The translations under genes and the position numbers were made by a program. 52,141 bases of DNA from Ilumatobacter sp. (GTDB lineage Bacteria; Actinomycetota; Acidimicrobiia; Acidimicrobiales; Ilumatobacteraceae), in NCBI GenBank assembly GCA_018666235.1, contig JABJAB010000020.1:1-52141 (forward strand). The letters are read 5' to 3'. The notes beneath the pieces were generated by a model. It worked only from the letters and a program-made list of their open reading frames with translations, was not told the origin of the DNA and ran no database searches. Shown here one piece after another: positions 17,207 through 24,618 of this stretch; the stretch's first letter is position 1; every line of letters starts with the position of its first letter.

Positions 17207-17992
17207 TCAGCGGCCCTGCCAGTTCGGCGGACGCTTTTCGATGAACGCGGTCAACCCTTCCTTGAGGTCCTCTGACGACATCACCTTGCGCATTGCATCG
17301 TTGGTCATCTTCTTCAGCGTTGCATCGTCTTCGTAGGCGGCTGCCAGTACGACCTGGCGGCTCTCCCAAACCGCCATTGGGGCAGACTGGCTGATCTGTT
17401 CGGCAAGCTTGGTCGCTTCAGCCAGAGCCTCGCCGGGCGCTGCGAGTCGTGACACGAGTCCGAGACTGAATGCCCGTTCCGCCGGAATGGGCTCACCGGT
17501 CAGAATGGCCTCCATAGCCGCGGCCTGGCCGATGGCGCGGGGGAGTCGAAAGAGACCACCAGCTCCGGCGATGAGGTTGCGCTTGACCTCTGCGAGCCCA
17601 AAAGCAGATTGAGTGCTCGCGACGACGAGGTCTGCGGCGAGCACGATTTCACACCCGCCGGCAGTCGCAAGACCATCGACGGCAACGATGACTGGTTTGC
17701 GGCGTTCGCGGTAGACGAAGCCGGCGAAGCCGCCCCGTTCAGTGTTCAGCCGCGCAGCATCACCGGAGTTGATGGCTTTCAGGTCTGCGCCCGCGCAGAA
17801 GACTGGACGGGACTGCCCCTCGGTGTTGGCCTGGATAATGCCCACCCACACAGCATCGTCAGCTTCAAGCCGGTCAATGGCGGCTTCAAGTCCCTCGGCG
17901 ACGTCGCCGTTGACGGCGTTTCGAGCCTCGGGGCGGTTCAGTGTGATGACCGCGATGCGGCCGTTGGCTTCGTAGGTGACGATGTCAGACAT
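17207..17992 (-). CDS. Enoyl-CoA hydratase/isomerase family protein
   Basis: A 261-residue crotonase-fold enzyme that probably hydrates enoyl-CoA thioesters in beta-oxidation or a related path. The oxyanion-hole sequences VFCAGADLKA and TAGGCEIVLAADL are present. Both catalytic glutamates are in place: one in AFGLAEVKR, the other in AAAMEAILTG. ATG 17992 starts directly at MSDIVTYE, where the family fold begins; the upstream extension is rejected. It converges on the GNAT gene with one base between stops. Confidence 0.9.
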   Translation of the reverse strand: MSDIVTYEANGRIAVITLNRPEARNAVNGDVAEGLEAAIDRLEADDAVWVGIIQANTEGQSRPVFCAGADLKAINSGDAARLNTERGGFAGFVYRERRKPVIVAVDGLATAGGCEIVLAADLVVASTQSAFGLAEVKRNLIAGAGGLFRLPRAIGQAAAMEAILTGEPIPAERAFSLGLVSRLAAPGEALAEATKLAEQISQSAPMAVWESRQVVLAAAYEDDATLKKMTNDAMRKVMSSEDLKEGLTAFIEKRPPNWQGR

Positions 17993-18041
17993 GGCCAAAC
18001 ACCGTACGCGGCCCGAGCCGCTGAGAGCCAGCTGGCGGGCG

Positions 18042-19760
18042 TCAGCTGTCGGCGGCGTCCGATGACTCTGAGTCGGGTGCGCTCTCTGCGGCTGGTGCAT
18101 CTGAAGCATCTGAAGCTTCTGCCGAGATTGCGTCGGTAGACGGAGTCTCTGCGTCGTTGGCAGAGTTGTCTGTCACTTCGGCCGCGGTTGCGTCGGACTC
18201 GGCAGAAGCGGCAGCGTCTTGCTCGGCCTGCGCTGCTGCTTCCGCCGCCGCTGTTGCTGCGGCCTCTTCAGCGGCAGCTGCTGCGGCCTGCTCGGCTTCC
18301 TGCTTGGCCTTCATGACCGTGGCGATGTCACGCATGCCCTTGGGCCGATCCTTGGGAGGGCGTGAGCCACGATCGTTGCGGCTGTCGCGGCCGCCCCTGT
18401 CGTCACGTCCGCCGCCCTGTCGCTTGTCGCCGCCTTCGCGCTTGTCGCTCGGACGCTTTTCGTCACGGGCCTTCTTCTGATCTTTGCGGCTCGTGGGACG
18501 GAGCGGCTTGGGGCGCTTCGCATCCTTTGGTACCTCGACGCCGATCAGCGATGCGATCTGGGGGAGGAGCGGGCCGAGGCGCAGCACCGTCTTTTTCAGG
18601 TCATCAGTGATTGTGGTCGGTGGAACGGTCGGCATGACGAGCGCCCGGACCGGCGAGAACGCCGCTGCTTCGAGCACGGCCGACCAGCGGTCGCCTGAAT
18701 CCTCTGGAAGCAGCGAGGCCGTCGCTGCCTCTCCGAGTCGCTTGGCGAGCTGGGGCGGGAACATGACGCCGGCCTTCGGCGGCTGCGACGAGAGACGGAG
18801 CGCTCGGATCACGCGGCCGACAGTCAGCGCAGCGTCGACGTCTTCGAGCCAGTGCGCCATCTCTTCGGTCTGCTTGGTGACCAGAGAGGCCTTGAGTTCT
18901 TCGGCGATTGCCCTGGTCGACTCGTCACGAGCGACCATCGAGTCATCACTTGCTGCCACGACACTGCGCAGATCGCGCAGATCGAGGTGTTGCATCTGGC
19001 GCTGAGCCGCCTCGGCTCGGTCGAGCCAGTCGGCAACACGCAACTTGGGAAGCATCTCCTCGGCCATCTTGGTGATGCTCGCCTCGGGCATCTCCGGCTT
19101 GCCGTCGGCCTTGAGCTTGGCGTTCTCTTCTTTGACGCGGTTGCGCACGGCAGACATGCCCTGGAGCGCGAGCTCGGCAATGGGGCGCTGCTCTTCGGGC
19201 ACGGCTGCAAGCACCTCTTGAGTGCGAGCTTTGCCGGGGCGGAGACGCTTCGGCTTGGGCCGCTGCGGAACCTCGGGTGGAGCTTCGAAATGGGGACGCT
19301 TCGGGCGCTCGGTGCGTTCGCGCTTGTCGCCATCGCGGCCACCTTCGCGCTTGGGCTTGTCGCCGTCACGGCCACGTGGGGCAGCGCCGTCACGGCCACG
19401 CCCACCGTCGCGACCGCGTGGTCGGTCGCCGTCGCGGCCACGACCGCGCCCGTCGCCGTCGCGATCCCCGCGTCCGCGCTTGGCGCGAGTTTCGATCACT
19501 GCCTCAAACGGCTTGTCGTCAGGAATGAATTCGAGCAGATCGGTGCGGGCAGCTTTCTCGCGGCCCTTCACGACTGAAAGAATCTCCATGCCGTCGAGCA
19601 TCTGCTCGGCTTCGACTTTGAGTTCGTCACCGACCTGCACCCCGTCGGGCAAGATCGATGCTTCGACCGTACCTTTCGGCTTGAGGGCTCCGGCTTTGCG
19701 CCATGTCCAAGAACCGTCCGAGAGCGCGCTCGTGAGTTCGATGTCAATCCTGCGGGGCAT
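18042..19760 (-). CDS. Large RG-rich, mostly disordered protein, possibly RNA-binding
   Basis: A 572-residue protein. Residues 1-90 look folded (MPRRIDIELTSALSDGSWTW onward) and might be a small OB/KOW-like module. About 93-160 is an Arg/Gly/Asp repeat tract of RGRDGD type, and 160-400 is helical and charged. About 400-470 is Lys/Arg/Asp-rich, and the tail is Ala/Glu/Ser-rich. RG tracts suggest nucleic-acid binding, by analogy only. I do not recognise a named family. The base composition of the tract matches its neighbours, so it is not an obvious import. Divergent from the gamma-carbonic-anhydrase-like gene. Confidence 0.7.
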   Translation of the reverse strand: MPRRIDIELTSALSDGSWTWRKAGALKPKGTVEASILPDGVQVGDELKVEAEQMLDGMEILSVVKGREKAARTDLLEFIPDDKPFEAVIETRAKRGRGDRDGDGRGRGRDGDRPRGRDGGRGRDGAAPRGRDGDKPKREGGRDGDKRERTERPKRPHFEAPPEVPQRPKPKRLRPGKARTQEVLAAVPEEQRPIAELALQGMSAVRNRVKEENAKLKADGKPEMPEASITKMAEEMLPKLRVADWLDRAEAAQRQMQHLDLRDLRSVVAASDDSMVARDESTRAIAEELKASLVTKQTEEMAHWLEDVDAALTVGRVIRALRLSSQPPKAGVMFPPQLAKRLGEAATASLLPEDSGDRWSAVLEAAAFSPVRALVMPTVPPTTITDDLKKTVLRLGPLLPQIASLIGVEVPKDAKRPKPLRPTSRKDQKKARDEKRPSDKREGGDKRQGGGRDDRGGRDSRNDRGSRPPKDRPKGMRDIATVMKAKQEAEQAAAAAAEEAAATAAAEAAAQAEQDAAASAESDATAAEVTDNSANDAETPSTDAISAEASDASDAPAAESAPDSESSDAADS

Positions 19761-19843
19761 AGACCAACTAACGTATCGGGTTGAACTTCCCGATCCGCGT
19801 TCACAACTTCGCTCGGATCGCCGGATGTGCCTATCGTGCGGCG

Positions 19844-20362
19844 ATGCCCATCTACGCCCTCGGCGATCTCGAACCCACGATCAGTAGCGAGGCCTGGGTT
19901 CATCCTGACGCAGTCATCATCGGTGATGTTCGAATCGGCCCGCGATCATCGATTTGGCCATGTGCTGTTTTACGCGGCGACGGCGGCCACATCGAGATCG
20001 GCTCGGGAACGTCGGTCCAAGACACCTCCGTACTGCACACGACACCGATGTGGCCGACGGTCGTCGGGGACAACTGCGTCCTGGGGCATGGCATTCATCT
20101 CGAAGGCTGCACGCTTGAGGACGACGTACTGATTGGCAATCACGCGCAAGTGCTCCATCGCGCCCTGATCAGGTCGGGTTCGATCGTTGCGGCAAACTCC
20201 GTGGTGCTCCAAGACATCGAAGTGCCGTCCGGGGCCATGGCGGTCGGGTCCCCGGCTCAGATCAAGCCGGATCGGGCTCGGGTCGACGACATCAAGATGG
20301 CGTCGGCGGCGTATCTCGAGCGCATCGAGGTGTACCGCACTGACATGCGTCGCCTCGATTGA
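19844..20362 (+). CDS. Gamma-carbonic-anhydrase-like hexapeptide-repeat protein
   Basis: A 172-residue left-handed beta-helix protein close to YrdA/PaaY/CaiE proteins. It shows the RGD motif (44-46), QDTSVLH with candidate metal ligand His65, and GHGIHLEGC with His82. Family members normally carry LHGC five residues after the second histidine; here that position is Glu87, with an extra His at 85. The site may be altered or inactive as a carbonic anhydrase. ATG 19844 chosen because family similarity starts at MPIYALGD. Confidence 0.88.
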   Translation: MPIYALGDLEPTISSEAWVHPDAVIIGDVRIGPRSSIWPCAVLRGDGGHIEIGSGTSVQDTSVLHTTPMWPTVVGDNCVLGHGIHLEGCTLEDDVLIGNHAQVLHRALIRSGSIVAANSVVLQDIEVPSGAMAVGSPAQIKPDRARVDDIKMASAAYLERIEVYRTDMRRLD

Positions 20363-20372
20363 CCGCCAGACT

Positions 20373-21206
20373 GTGACCGTGAGCAACAAGACGTTCCATG
20401 TGACGGTTCCGGTGGCTGAGCAAGACATCGCCGCAGACCGACTCTGGCAGATGGGTGTCGAGGCAGTTGGTCTCAGCGATGAGGTCGATGGGCTGATCGA
20501 GCTTTGGACGTCGGTGGGCAGCACCGGCGCGGCCATCGAGCGAGCCGTCGCGATGCTTGAACCGCACTGGACATGGCGGGCGGCCGACGTCGTTGCGCCT
20601 GACGAAACCTGGCGAGATCATGTCGCTCCCACCTGGTACCGAACGACTGGTGTCGTGGTGCCGGCGTGGAAGCTCGGCGATGCAGATGTGGGAGCGGCAG
20701 TACACGTCACGTTGATCGAGCCGGCAAGTTCGTTCGGGCTCGGCGACCATCAGACGACGAAGCTCACGTTGCGGCTGTTGTCGGAGCATCTCGACGTTGC
20801 CGAACCAGCCACGTTGCTTGATGTTGGTTGCGGATCGGGCGTCCTCGGTGTGCTCGCGGCCCAGCGCGGCGTCGAGACCATTCGCTCCACCGACATTTCT
20901 GCCGGTGCGGTGGAGGCGACCCAGGCCAACGCCGCCCTCAACGGCGTCGCCGGTCAGATCGACGTCGACATGGCGATGCTCGACTCCATCGAGGGTCCGT
21001 TCGACGTCGTCGTGGCCAACATTTTGGCCCCCGTGCTCGTCGCCCTTGCCCCGGACCTGCGTCGGCTCACCGCCGTGGCCGGCACGTTGATCATCAGCGG
21101 GATCTTGGCCGAGAATCACCAGCACGTGCTTGATGCGCTTGCGCCGCTCGTTGTGATTGACACTGTCACCGAGGACGGTTGGGCAGCGATCTCGCTCAGG
21201 AACTGA
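20373..21206 (+). CDS. prmA: Ribosomal protein L11 methyltransferase
   Basis: A 277-residue SAM-dependent methyltransferase. The N-terminal quarter is a small recognition domain. Motif I is LLDVGCGSGVLGVLA and motif IV VVVANILAPVLVAL, both as in PrmA. It would methylate ribosomal protein L11. Two GTG codons (20373, 20379) are plausible starts, both within 20 bases of the previous stop; the first is given. Its end overlaps ribokinase on the other strand by eleven bases. Confidence 0.88.
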   Translation: MTVSNKTFHVTVPVAEQDIAADRLWQMGVEAVGLSDEVDGLIELWTSVGSTGAAIERAVAMLEPHWTWRAADVVAPDETWRDHVAPTWYRTTGVVVPAWKLGDADVGAAVHVTLIEPASSFGLGDHQTTKLTLRLLSEHLDVAEPATLLDVGCGSGVLGVLAAQRGVETIRSTDISAGAVEATQANAALNGVAGQIDVDMAMLDSIEGPFDVVVANILAPVLVALAPDLRRLTAVAGTLIISGILAENHQHVLDALAPLVVIDTVTEDGWAAISLRN

Positions 21207-22065
21207 GTTGGTCCAGCAACCGCCGGGTCGCCCCCGCGTCGGGAATCGACGGGATCGCGCCAGGTCGACCAACGGCAAGAGCGCTCGCGGCAACTGCCCA
21301 CTCTGCGGCGTCGGTGATCGACGCCCCATGCGCCAACCGCGCAGAGAGCGCCCCGCAGAACGTGTCGCCGGCCCCCGTGGTGTCAACGACGGGAACGCGA
21401 GGCGCGGGGATCTGATGTTGTTCACCCGCTGCTGTGTGGATTTCGATGCCCTGCTCGCCGCGCGTGGTCACCACGGTGGCGACGCCAGCATCGAATAGCG
21501 CCTCGACGCCGCCGAGCAGACCGACTTCGTGTTCGTTCGGCACCACGATGTCGCAGAGACGGAGCAATTCGATGGGAAGTTGGATGGCGGGCGCCGGGTT
21601 GAGGATGGTGGTCGCACCTCGGGCGCGCCCGGCACGGAAGGCATGGGTGACTGCATCGAGTGGGACCTCGAGTTGGCAGAGCACGACCAGCGCGGAGATC
21701 GAGGCGGGAGCGACCACCGTGGCGTTGGCACCCGGGACCACCACGATGCTGTTCTCGCCGCGGTGATCGACAGTGATGAGCGCCCGGCCGGTCGGCACAT
21801 TGTCGCGGTCGACGAACTGCGAGAGGTCGATTCCTTCGATCTCAGCAACTGAGCGCAGCGTGCGCCCGGCGTCATCGGTTCCGATGGCGCCGACGAAGGA
21901 TGTCGACGCCCCGGCGCGGGCCGCAGCGACTGCCTGATTCAGCCCTTTGCCGCCGGGGTATTCGGCGAAGTCATCGCCGAGGACGGTTTCACCTGGCGAA
22001 GGGTGCCGTTCAGTTCGAACGACGAGGTCAAGATTTGCACTCCCGAGGACGGTGACGTCGAACAC
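21196..22065 (-). CDS. rbsK: Ribokinase (PfkB family)
   Basis: A 289-residue sugar kinase. The first PfkB signature is in YPGGKGLNQAVAAARAG and the second, with the catalytic aspartate, in VVDTTGAGDTFCGAL. The N-terminal GSANLDLVV matches ribokinases. It would phosphorylate ribose at O-5 in the cytoplasm. GTG start. It is downstream of the whiB-like gene on the same strand with a 33-base gap; no ribose transporter is nearby. Related carbohydrate kinases cannot be fully excluded. Confidence 0.88.
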   Translation of the reverse strand: MFDVTVLGSANLDLVVRTERHPSPGETVLGDDFAEYPGGKGLNQAVAAARAGASTSFVGAIGTDDAGRTLRSVAEIEGIDLSQFVDRDNVPTGRALITVDHRGENSIVVVPGANATVVAPASISALVVLCQLEVPLDAVTHAFRAGRARGATTILNPAPAIQLPIELLRLCDIVVPNEHEVGLLGGVEALFDAGVATVVTTRGEQGIEIHTAAGEQHQIPAPRVPVVDTTGAGDTFCGALSARLAHGASITDAAEWAVAASALAVGRPGAIPSIPDAGATRRLLDQLSS

Positions 22066-22098
22066 GGACCGCAGCGTAGACGGCGAGCGCCGCGTGCA

Positions 22099-22401
22099 TC
22101 AGCTCGCTGAACGGGCGCGCACCCCAATGGGGGCGATGAGGCGGTAGCCGGCGGCGTGGCGCTCATCTTCGGACTCGCCACCCCAGAAGCCGTATTCGTG
22201 CTGCTCGCGAGCGAAATCCATGCAGTCGATACGAACCGAGCAGCTCGTGCAGACTTCCTTGGCGGCTGCTTCGCGGCGCTCGCGTGCTTGCGGGCGCTCG
22301 GCGGCGGAAGGGAAGAACAGATGAGTCAGACCCTTGCAGGCCCCAGCTTGCATCCAGTCGTTTTCGGTCTCGATGCGGTCGTTGATGTCGATGACGGCCA
22401 T
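22099..22401 (-). CDS. WhiB-family iron-sulfur transcriptional regulator
   Basis: A 100-residue Wbl protein. The four cluster-binding cysteines are Cys22, Cys51, Cys54 and Cys60, the last three in CTSCSVRIDC. They are followed by the turn motif GFWGG (71-75) and a basic end. Wbl proteins bind a 4Fe-4S cluster and the sigma factor to control cell division, redox or antibiotic responses. ATG 22401 has a G-rich stretch about seven bases upstream; a TTG 15 bases earlier is possible. The subtype cannot be fixed by eye. Confidence 0.93.
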   Translation of the reverse strand: MAVIDINDRIETENDWMQAGACKGLTHLFFPSAAERPQARERREAAAKEVCTSCSVRIDCMDFAREQHEYGFWGGESEDERHAAGYRLIAPIGVRARSAS

Positions 22402-22478
22402 AGCTGCGCCCCCCAAGAGTGCGGTCGATGTGCGGAATCCCCCTGCTCAGCACGGTGTTCTGTGCCCTGCGTCGACAG

Positions 22479-22507
22479 ACAATAAACCGAATCGACTGAC
22501 GAGTCAA
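22479..22507 (-). promoter_or_regulatory. Candidate SigA-type promoter of the whiB-like gene
   Basis: On the minus strand TTGACT (22502-22507) and TATTGT (22479-22484) are separated by 17 bases, close to the -35/-10 consensus. It is 77 bases upstream of the whiB-like start. Confidence 0.55.
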
Positions 22508-22543
22508 TTGTACTCGACAACCTTTTTCTGAGGAGCAGTCGGC

Positions 22544-23632
22544 TCAGTTCGAGAGCAGGGTTGCGACGCCGTCCGCGAACGTCTTGACGTCCTGAGGCGT
22601 TGTGTCCCAGGCCGTCATCCAGCGCACCTGGTGGACCGAGGCGTCCCAGTCCCAGAAGAAGCACCAGTCGCGGAGCGGTTCGATCATGTCGGGAGCGAGC
22701 GTGGGGAAAACGCTGTTGACCTCTGGCGATGGTCCTGGTGTGACTCCGTCGATCGCAGCGACAAGCTGATACAGCTCCGTGGCCATCTCGTTGGCGTGCG
22801 TGGCCATGGTCAGCCACAAGTCGTCGTGGAGTGCGGCGTTGAACTGAGCGGCGAGGTACCTCATTTTCGAGGGCAACTGCGTGACCTGCTTGCGGGTGTA
22901 CTCCGAACCGACAGCGAGGACCGGGTTGAGGAAGATGACGGCCTCGGCGCCGAGGAGTCCATTCTTGGTGCCCCCAAAGCTCACGACATCGACGCCGGCA
23001 TCAATCGTGAAGGAGCGCAACGCTTCACGGGTGCCACCAAGCGCTGCGGTGGCATTGGCGATCCTGGCCCCGTCGAGATGGACGAGCAGGCCCATGCCGT
23101 GAGCATGATCGCAGAGCGCACCGATCTCGTCGGCGGTGTAGAGCGTGCCGAGTTCAGTGGCCTGGGTGATCGACACGATGCCCGGCTGCACGTGATGCTG
23201 CACGCCTTGCAGATGCGCGACGGTCTGCAGCAGTTCAGGTGTGAGCTTGGCGCCAGGGGAGGGGATCTCGATCAGCTTTGTGCCGAGAGTTCGCTCTGGT
23301 GCGCCGGTCTCATCGACAGAGATATGGGCCCAGTCGGTGCACACCACGGCATGATGGGGCCCCTGCAGCGATCCGAGCATGTTGGCAAGTGCAACGATGT
23401 TTGCGCCCGTTCCGTTGAACGTCAAACGAGTGACGACGTCAGCGTCGAACAGTTCACGGAATGCGTTCTCGCAGCGCGCGGTGTGGTCATCCTGGCCGTA
23501 GGCGAGCGCGTGGCCCTCATTGGCTTCGACAATGGCCTGCAGAACAGTGGGATGGATACCGGCGGCGTTGTCACTGGCAAAAGAGCGATGAGGGGCTGCT
23601 GGCATGGCCGCGGCGTGTTCGGTTGACGTCAT
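22544..23632 (-). CDS. Low-specificity L-threonine aldolase-type PLP enzyme
   Basis: A 362-residue fold-type I PLP enzyme of the beta-eliminating lyase/threonine aldolase group, which cleaves threonine or allo-threonine to glycine and acetaldehyde. The PLP lysine is Lys223 in SFGGTKNGLLGAE; the cofactor aspartate lies in VHLDGARI (184-191). Glycine made here could feed the glycine cleavage genes at 31-39 kb, but that link is inference. ATG start; divergent from the zinc-finger gene. Confidence 0.9.
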   Translation of the reverse strand: MTSTEHAAAMPAAPHRSFASDNAAGIHPTVLQAIVEANEGHALAYGQDDHTARCENAFRELFDADVVTRLTFNGTGANIVALANMLGSLQGPHHAVVCTDWAHISVDETGAPERTLGTKLIEIPSPGAKLTPELLQTVAHLQGVQHHVQPGIVSITQATELGTLYTADEIGALCDHAHGMGLLVHLDGARIANATAALGGTREALRSFTIDAGVDVVSFGGTKNGLLGAEAVIFLNPVLAVGSEYTRKQVTQLPSKMRYLAAQFNAALHDDLWLTMATHANEMATELYQLVAAIDGVTPGPSPEVNSVFPTLAPDMIEPLRDWCFFWDWDASVHQVRWMTAWDTTPQDVKTFADGVATLLSN

Positions 23633-23693
23633 GGGCGCAGTCTCTCAGACGATCTGCGCATTGGAACGAACGGATCGGCTGGGTCGAGTAGCT

Positions 23694-23711
23694 TTTTCGT
23701 CATGACGAAAA
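23694..23711. promoter_or_regulatory. Perfect 18 bp palindrome over a start codon
   Basis: A T4 run, CGTCA, its mirror TGACG and an A4 run form a perfect palindrome whose centre is the ATG of the zinc-finger gene at 23702. The core CGTCATGACG recurs at 24101-24110 right after the stop of the same gene. It could be an autoregulatory operator. Confidence 0.5.
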
Positions 23712-24100
23712 TGGTCACGCTGACTGGTGCTGGGGAAGCGGGGGGCGATGGGGCGCGTCATTGTCGGTGGTGCCGCCGAGTCCTTCCGCCGCGCAGCGGC
23801 CCTGGCCGTCCGAAGCTGTTCTGTAGCCAGCGATGCCGGCAGTGGGACTGGGTCTCGCATCAACGAGCGCGCGAACTGGAACTGAGCGAGAATGAGTTAG
23901 TCGTGACGCGCGACGAACTTGACCGCCTGCACGACGACATCTACGCCTTGACGTGCGCGATCGAGGACACGGAGCGAGATCTGGCTGCCAGTGGTCAACG
24001 GACGGTTCGCGACCTCGAAGACATCCTCAAGTGGCTCTTGGACGCGGCGCAACCATTGCGTGACGTCCAATTCTCCGCACCCAGCAGTACCGCTGAATAA
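23702..24100 (+). CDS. Small zinc-finger / coiled-coil protein
   Basis: A 132-residue protein. The first half holds CRWC (21-24) and CSQRC (41-45), together a four-cysteine treble-clef-like finger with the typical GRPKLFC sequence between. The second half is a charged helix likely to form a coiled coil (about 55-110). I do not know a named function; DNA or protein binding is likely. A perfect palindrome covers its ATG. Confidence 0.7.
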   Translation: MTKMVTLTGAGEAGGDGARHCRWCRRVLPPRSGPGRPKLFCSQRCRQWDWVSHQRARELELSENELVVTRDELDRLHDDIYALTCAIEDTERDLAASGQRTVRDLEDILKWLLDAAQPLRDVQFSAPSSTAE

Positions 24101-24110
24101 CGTCATGACG
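24101..24110. repeat. Second CGTCATGACG palindrome
   Basis: The ten-base palindrome CGTCATGACG, identical to the core at 23698-23707, lies directly after the stop of the zinc-finger gene. Both are followed by similar bases (AAAATGG and TAATGG). Confidence 0.5.
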
Positions 24111-24618
24111 TAATGGCTCAAAGCATGGCGCGCTCCATGCCTGGGACGCCGCGACGGGGGCCACGTTGCGCGAGGTCGTTTTTCGGCTGGGTCGTTGTGG
24201 GAGGCGCTGACGCGCAGAGCTCTCGGTGGCAGCCGATCAGTCGCGCAGCGGCTTCATGCGGTGGGCTCGCCAAAGAAAGGCGAGCGGCGACTGAGAACCG
24301 CTCGAAGGCTGCATGCGATCGGGACGTTCTCGGCCGGGCAGGAACGGGCTGCGCCTCGAGCCCAGTTCCAGCAGGTCGCCGATAATTGTCGTTATGTCAA
24401 TCAGTTGTCACGCGGGGGACATATCCTTTGGGAACTGTCAAGACAACGTCTGCGAATCGTCTCGGGGTGCCTGACCAGGCGGTTTGGGTCATGTCCGACG
24501 GACGACCATGGCAAATGCGCCGAAATTGATCGGAGCATTCGGTCGCGATCTTCACCGCAGGGCTTCATATGCGGTGTGGTTCGACCGATGAGTCATATAT
24601 GCACGGACGAGGTCGATC
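24111..24618. other. Long leader region before the M23 peptidase gene
   Basis: About 500 bases without a supported gene; open frames here show no family likeness. GC falls near 24380-24440 (GATAATTGTCGTTATGTCAA), suggesting promoter DNA. A GAGGT ribosome site at 24609-24613 serves the next ATG. The length allows a structured 5' leader but I could not match any riboswitch consensus. Confidence 0.45.

Noticed and set aside
24111..24618. A c-di-AMP (ydaO) riboswitch before the cell-wall hydrolase
   Set aside because: The gene type and leader length fit, but I could not find the conserved core sequences.
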